The notes under the pieces: generated by a model
The model's input: the letters and a program-made list of their open reading frames with translations, nothing else
Database searches by the model: none
Told to the model about the DNA's origin: nothing
Assembly: GCA_902984215.1 (NCBI GenBank)
Contig: CADWAF010004516.1
Location: 1-17,342 of the forward strand
Direction of reading: 5' to 3'
Source of the DNA: Willaertia magna
Lineage: Eukaryota > Heterolobosea > Eutetramitea > Acrasida > Naegleriidae
Length of the DNA stretch: 17,342 bases
In this document: piece by piece, positions 16,501-17,342 of the stretch
Layout of the letters: each line of letters begins with the position of its first letter
Numbering within the stretch: the first letter of the stretch is position 1
Made by a program: the position numbers and the translations under genes

Positions 16501-16951
16501 AGGAATTGGCCAAAATAAAGATCAACATGTACAGTTTGATTTAAATAGAAATTGTTGGAGATTTAAAGCAGGAGAAGTGATTAGAATTAAATTAACATTA
16601 ACAACTACAAGTAGAAGATATCATGTGGCATTAGTTGACTATTTACCTGCATGTTTAGAAGCATTAAATCCAGAATTAAAAGGTACACCTAATACATCGA
16701 CTATTTGTAAAGAAGAAAATAACAAGAGATTTTGTTGGTGGAATAGAACGTGGTATGAACATGAAAATATAAGAGATGAAAGAGTGGAAGCATTTACAAG
16801 TTTATTATATGAAGGTTCTTTTGAATTTAAATATTTAGCTAGAGTTACAACTATTGGCAGTTTTGTTATTCCACCAGCTAAAGCTGAAGAGATGTATAGT
16901 CCAGAATTATTTGGCAGAAGTGGAACTGCTTTTGTAGAAGTATTTGAATAG
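10595..16951 (+). CDS. Bacterial-type alpha-2-macroglobulin family protein, intracellular by sequence
   Basis: This is a 2118-residue protein in one open frame. The family comprises large protease traps: a protease cuts the bait region, and the protein then closes and can bind it covalently through a Cys-Gln thioester. Order seen: a Gln-rich N-terminus (about 7-48). Two Ig-like/MG1-type domains follow (about 190-277, starting ISITFSQPM; and about 415-505). An MG2-like domain starts near 733 (RGLYKPNEEVFIKGFVRN). More MG domains run to about 1250. The bait region is about 1260-1370, and the A2M domain begins near 1373 (NPLAVFVPS). The thioester domain has YPYDCSEQ (Cys1593, Gln1596 kept) and GGYGFW near 1645. 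A C-terminal domain ends YLARVTTIGSFVIPPAKAEEMY and FGRSG. The CxEQ motif and the C-terminal signature resemble bacterial (YfhM/MagD-like) members more than animal ones. No signal peptide is present (MSDLNSLQQQLL), so it should be cytosolic unless exported unconventionally. The ATG follows a ten-A run. Confidence 0.9.
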   Translation: MSDLNSLQQQLLSQNVNYNTLFNHFQQQQQFNLQFPQQQPVQQQQEKNVNDASLSISLRDPIPNDLIIAGNLNNNIVFDNNYNNDNYNVSENVSKEEIVNINSLNNDELMKMYERLPYLEIKDEDMKDFNKRESSLKPPKSSNLNILQFPLQEDLQMIKPKELKEEEFKLNNSDLEIIRYLPEGEIKDRSVPFISITFSQPMIKLSTVNQVEEQPIPVQIEPIPKNGGRWRWIGTNNVQYEPNYRFDMSTEYKVTIPKGISSVLGGQLKNDTIFKFSTPRALVRNHLPTGIHPMNEVPVYYLEFDQDIDPSVVVSFILTKPLVRAKLISNEEVRKLLTEYNFEKRAPLSYTVFDSKLKSAPPNRHVWFTLENNKGGAVTFNTGENVQFVVTEGVPSLEGPLVTTEKFEFNVRNYSELKVITRFGGEIPMDTFRIQFNNTLDAEDFNEDMISIEPTIERRNIAINGNYLIIGGNIKGRTTYKVTLSTKMKDVWGQTLKNEETITFNVGRAKQSLQAFQKGLIVIDPTVKEKPSFSVFTVNLDKIHVIVTQVTPELYYSTHNNFQMGQIVGTKVLDTVIDTNGQPDEPKTTDIDLSLCLQYPTENLGLIMIWVKPERSCWQSDWTYAPLLSACIQVTKLAVDCLYDKTTNTVFAWTNSLISGEIMKDAKISIKTKLEVLNTSVNNDGTTQFTLLNSKYDNNYNTILIYAERNNDCCFISPLPIYRNRGLGNIVTRFIDDRGLYKPNEEVFIKGFVRNVKWVDNNTRYEIVLPQPKTIEYAVIDSMRNQYHKGACEITKSGSIQFSFKVPDNVNLGKHTIQFTFDNNEICHHYFQCQEFRTPEFTVNSNVPVSNYIVNDSAICTTSAQYYSGGGLSGATVNYTVKQSVAFYSPPNWRDFTFSDSQRTGIFTSQVSTFNSSLDNNGENKIVIEFKENDRIHKSPITLNVESVVQDINRQTISSSSNILVHPCKLYCGIRLKKNYFKPKQDSEIELIVVDVNGKAIEGVDIKLKIEKTEWKTKGMKFVSEQKVIAEEVLQSSNESIKYILNMNEGGSYIIKLEIVDKETNLTNSCSSLFYVFGGDLNRNKQKNNRINSKNVTLVADKTYYDVGDVAQISIQSPFNGKSEGFIIFSLQGIIHKDYITIDPEKGFTEYLFPITKEHIPNLNVKVSLVGSESRIDDVGNELGNMPNQPAFAFGGTILAVSKLNYSLTVDILPENQYVTPGSTTKVDIIVKDREGNLQENSEVTLIAVDEAILSLSNRFIYDPLHTFIFNYHSSETSHSIRSNLYVKDYSSIHIEKEVVLQTINNSQQSQFGFPIQMQMQMQMPMNNSFSFNSQPTREAEIKGNQKKRKECKETSSNNKESGPMIKVRNNFNPLAVFVPSVITNNEGKATISFTLPDNLTKYRLTAIAVKGSIKAGIKENFIIAQLPLAIRPSLPRFLNFGDRAEFSCVLVNQTPITLPVNVAIRFTNLSILDESKRGLFVNIPSLQRIELRFPLQTEKVGIARFQIGVAIANQFINFADAVEKEVRVFTPATTEAFATYGEMDDTSNVFQKIERPKDVFSQFGGLDISTSSTALSSLTDAFLYLYNYPYDCSEQLTSKLISTVSLKDVLQAFNVKGIPSSVEIDKFINETLTLLYKKQFPNGGYGFWSYYNEAIICPYITVFVLYGFTIAIKAGYSVDTNRLQTLVNLVSNIEQYLIEYSIQCQHSIKSFACYVLALLYQLKQKRSTNISLNPQVIKQSILKLFKESGMKTNLECLMWMAHGLYLIQNNLIENEGKEILKHILMNVNETAETANFITDYGDNHNSKLVMLHSSRRTDGIILNSLIELDKNNQLIPKIVKGLLAHKKKGRWNNTQENVYILVALNNYFHTFENITPDFITRIWLGEDFCGEQVFKGRSKDENLVQIPMNLLVESNNINQQDSNNNNSTLVISKEGQGRLYYRLGLSYAPTKLLLPPISYGFIVERTYEGIGQNKDQHVQFDLNRNCWRFKAGEVIRIKLTLTTTSRRYHVALVDYLPACLEALNPELKGTPNTSTICKEENNKRFCWWNRTWYEHENIRDERVEAFTSLLYEGSFEFKYLARVTTIGSFVIPPAKAEEMYSPELFGRSGTAFVEVFE
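14543..14572 (+). repeat. CAAATG hexanucleotide repeat coding (Gln-Met)n in the bait region
   Basis: Four perfect CAAATG units (14543-14566) and one variant CCAATG unit encode QMQMQMQMPM (residues 1317-1326). A short in-frame tandem repeat can change copy number by slippage without breaking the frame. It sits in the part of the protein where the bait, the protease-cleaved loop, is expected. Confidence 0.85.
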
Positions 16952-16974
16952 TCACCTTTTAGAAATTAACAAAC

Positions 16975-17003
16975 CGTATTGTTGTTGTGTATAAATCAAT
17001 ACG
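16975..17003. other. Hairpin potential downstream of the alpha-2-macroglobulin gene
   Basis: CGTATTG at 16975-16981 and CAATACG at 16997-17003 form a 7-bp perfect stem with a 15-nt loop, 24 bp past the TAG. It may lie in the 3' UTR and affect RNA 3' processing. Nothing else recognisable lies between 17004 and the next promoter. Confidence 0.25.
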
Positions 17004-17126
17004 TTATTAAGAAAATGTTACAAAATCAAACCTCTGTCTTCTGTCAATACATTCCAGAAAAAACATCCTAATTTGTCAGATTGTAAATGAAAAAAAAAGA
17101 TTACTAATTTGGACTATAAGAAATAA

Positions 17127-17134
17127 TATAAAAA
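17127..17134 (+). promoter_or_regulatory. TATA-like element before the secreted-protein gene
   Basis: TATAAAAA begins 59 bp upstream of the ATG at 17186, with an AT-rich leader and A-runs between them. The spacing suits a TATA box with a short 5' UTR, but such strings are common in DNA this AT-rich. Confidence 0.25.
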
Positions 17135-17185
17135 CAGTCGAATTATTGAAAGAAATTAAATCAACAAAAAAAACAAAAAATTACA

Positions 17186-17342
17186 ATGCGTTTTAAAGTT
17201 GTAACTTTAGCTGTACTTCTAAGTTTACTTTTTGCCTTTACCTTAGCCACTGGTGGTAATGTAAAGAATGCAAAAGTAAAGAAACCAGATAGTTATGGTA
17301 AACAACCAGAAAAATATTGTTATGAAAAGTGTCACAAATACA
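17186..17342 (+). CDS. Small secreted Cys-containing protein (partial, N-terminus)
   Basis: The frame is open from ATG to the window end (52 complete codons). The protein starts with a textbook signal peptide: MRFK, then a hydrophobic core (VVTLAVLLSLLFAFTLA), with likely cleavage near residues 21-23. The mature part is Lys-rich (NVKNAKVKKPDSYGK) and reaches a CYEKCHKY pair of cysteines just before the cut. It should enter the secretory pathway. No family can be named from this fragment; a Cys-rich secreted peptide or an extracellular domain protein are both possible. The leader has A-runs and TTACA right before the ATG, like other genes here. Confidence 0.75.
   Translation, partial: MRFKVVTLAVLLSLLFAFTLATGGNVKNAKVKKPDSYGKQPEKYCYEKCHKY

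Noticed and set aside
1..17342. Transposons, CRISPR arrays or introns
   Set aside because: No transposase, reverse transcriptase, terminal repeats with target duplications or spaced short repeats were seen. All complete genes read through as single exons.

Overview
The window looks like nuclear DNA of an AT-rich, gene-dense, intron-poor protist, most likely a free-living amoeboid lineage (heterolobosean or amoebozoan). The lineage call is inference. It rests on roughly three-quarters A+T, an F-box gene family, a fused F-box/Rab-type GTPase, Asn and Gln runs, no visible introns and short intergenic gaps. TAA, TAG and TGA all end reading frames, so the code appears standard and a ciliate-type code is unlikely. 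Most genes start at an ATG preceded by an A-run, often with an upstream TTACA.

Layout. 1-120: the acidic C-terminus of an upstream gene. 121-423: intergenic, holding a minus-strand 5S rRNA-like relic (264-300) and an 18-bp perfect palindrome (369-386). 424-1573: an F-box/Rab-like GTPase fusion that appears broken (frameshift before G5, catalytic Gln to Pro, G4 Asn to Phe). 1713-6348: a large imperfect palindrome centred exactly between 4064 and 4065. Its outer arms each carry a ~600-aa F-box/leucine-rich gene (1747-3580 plus, frameshifted; 4524-6323 minus, intact). Its inner arms each carry a 107-codon truncated F-box ORF whose stop codon is created by the palindrome centre. 6456-7913: a fourth type of F-box-like/LRR gene, head to head with the right arm. 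8153-8563: a Pmp3/UPF0057-type small membrane protein with a long inter-helix insert. 8630-10426 (minus): a third full-length paralogue of the F-box/LRR family. 10595-16951: a 2118-aa alpha-2-macroglobulin of the bacterial type, with no signal peptide, a CxEQ thioester motif and an unusual Q/M-repeat, polybasic bait region. 17186-17342: the start of a small secreted Cys-containing protein, cut by the window end.

How the genes relate. F-box proteins normally present substrates to SCF ubiquitin ligases, and leucine-rich repeats are a common substrate-recognition module. Six F-box-bearing loci within about 10 kb, with inversion, truncation, frameshift and mosaic similarity, indicate a fast birth-and-death cluster. 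The Pmp3-like and alpha-2-macroglobulin genes are unrelated single genes within or beside it. I see no operon-like logic.

Intergenic stretches with nothing clear in them: 7914-8152, 8564-8629 and most of 16952-17185.
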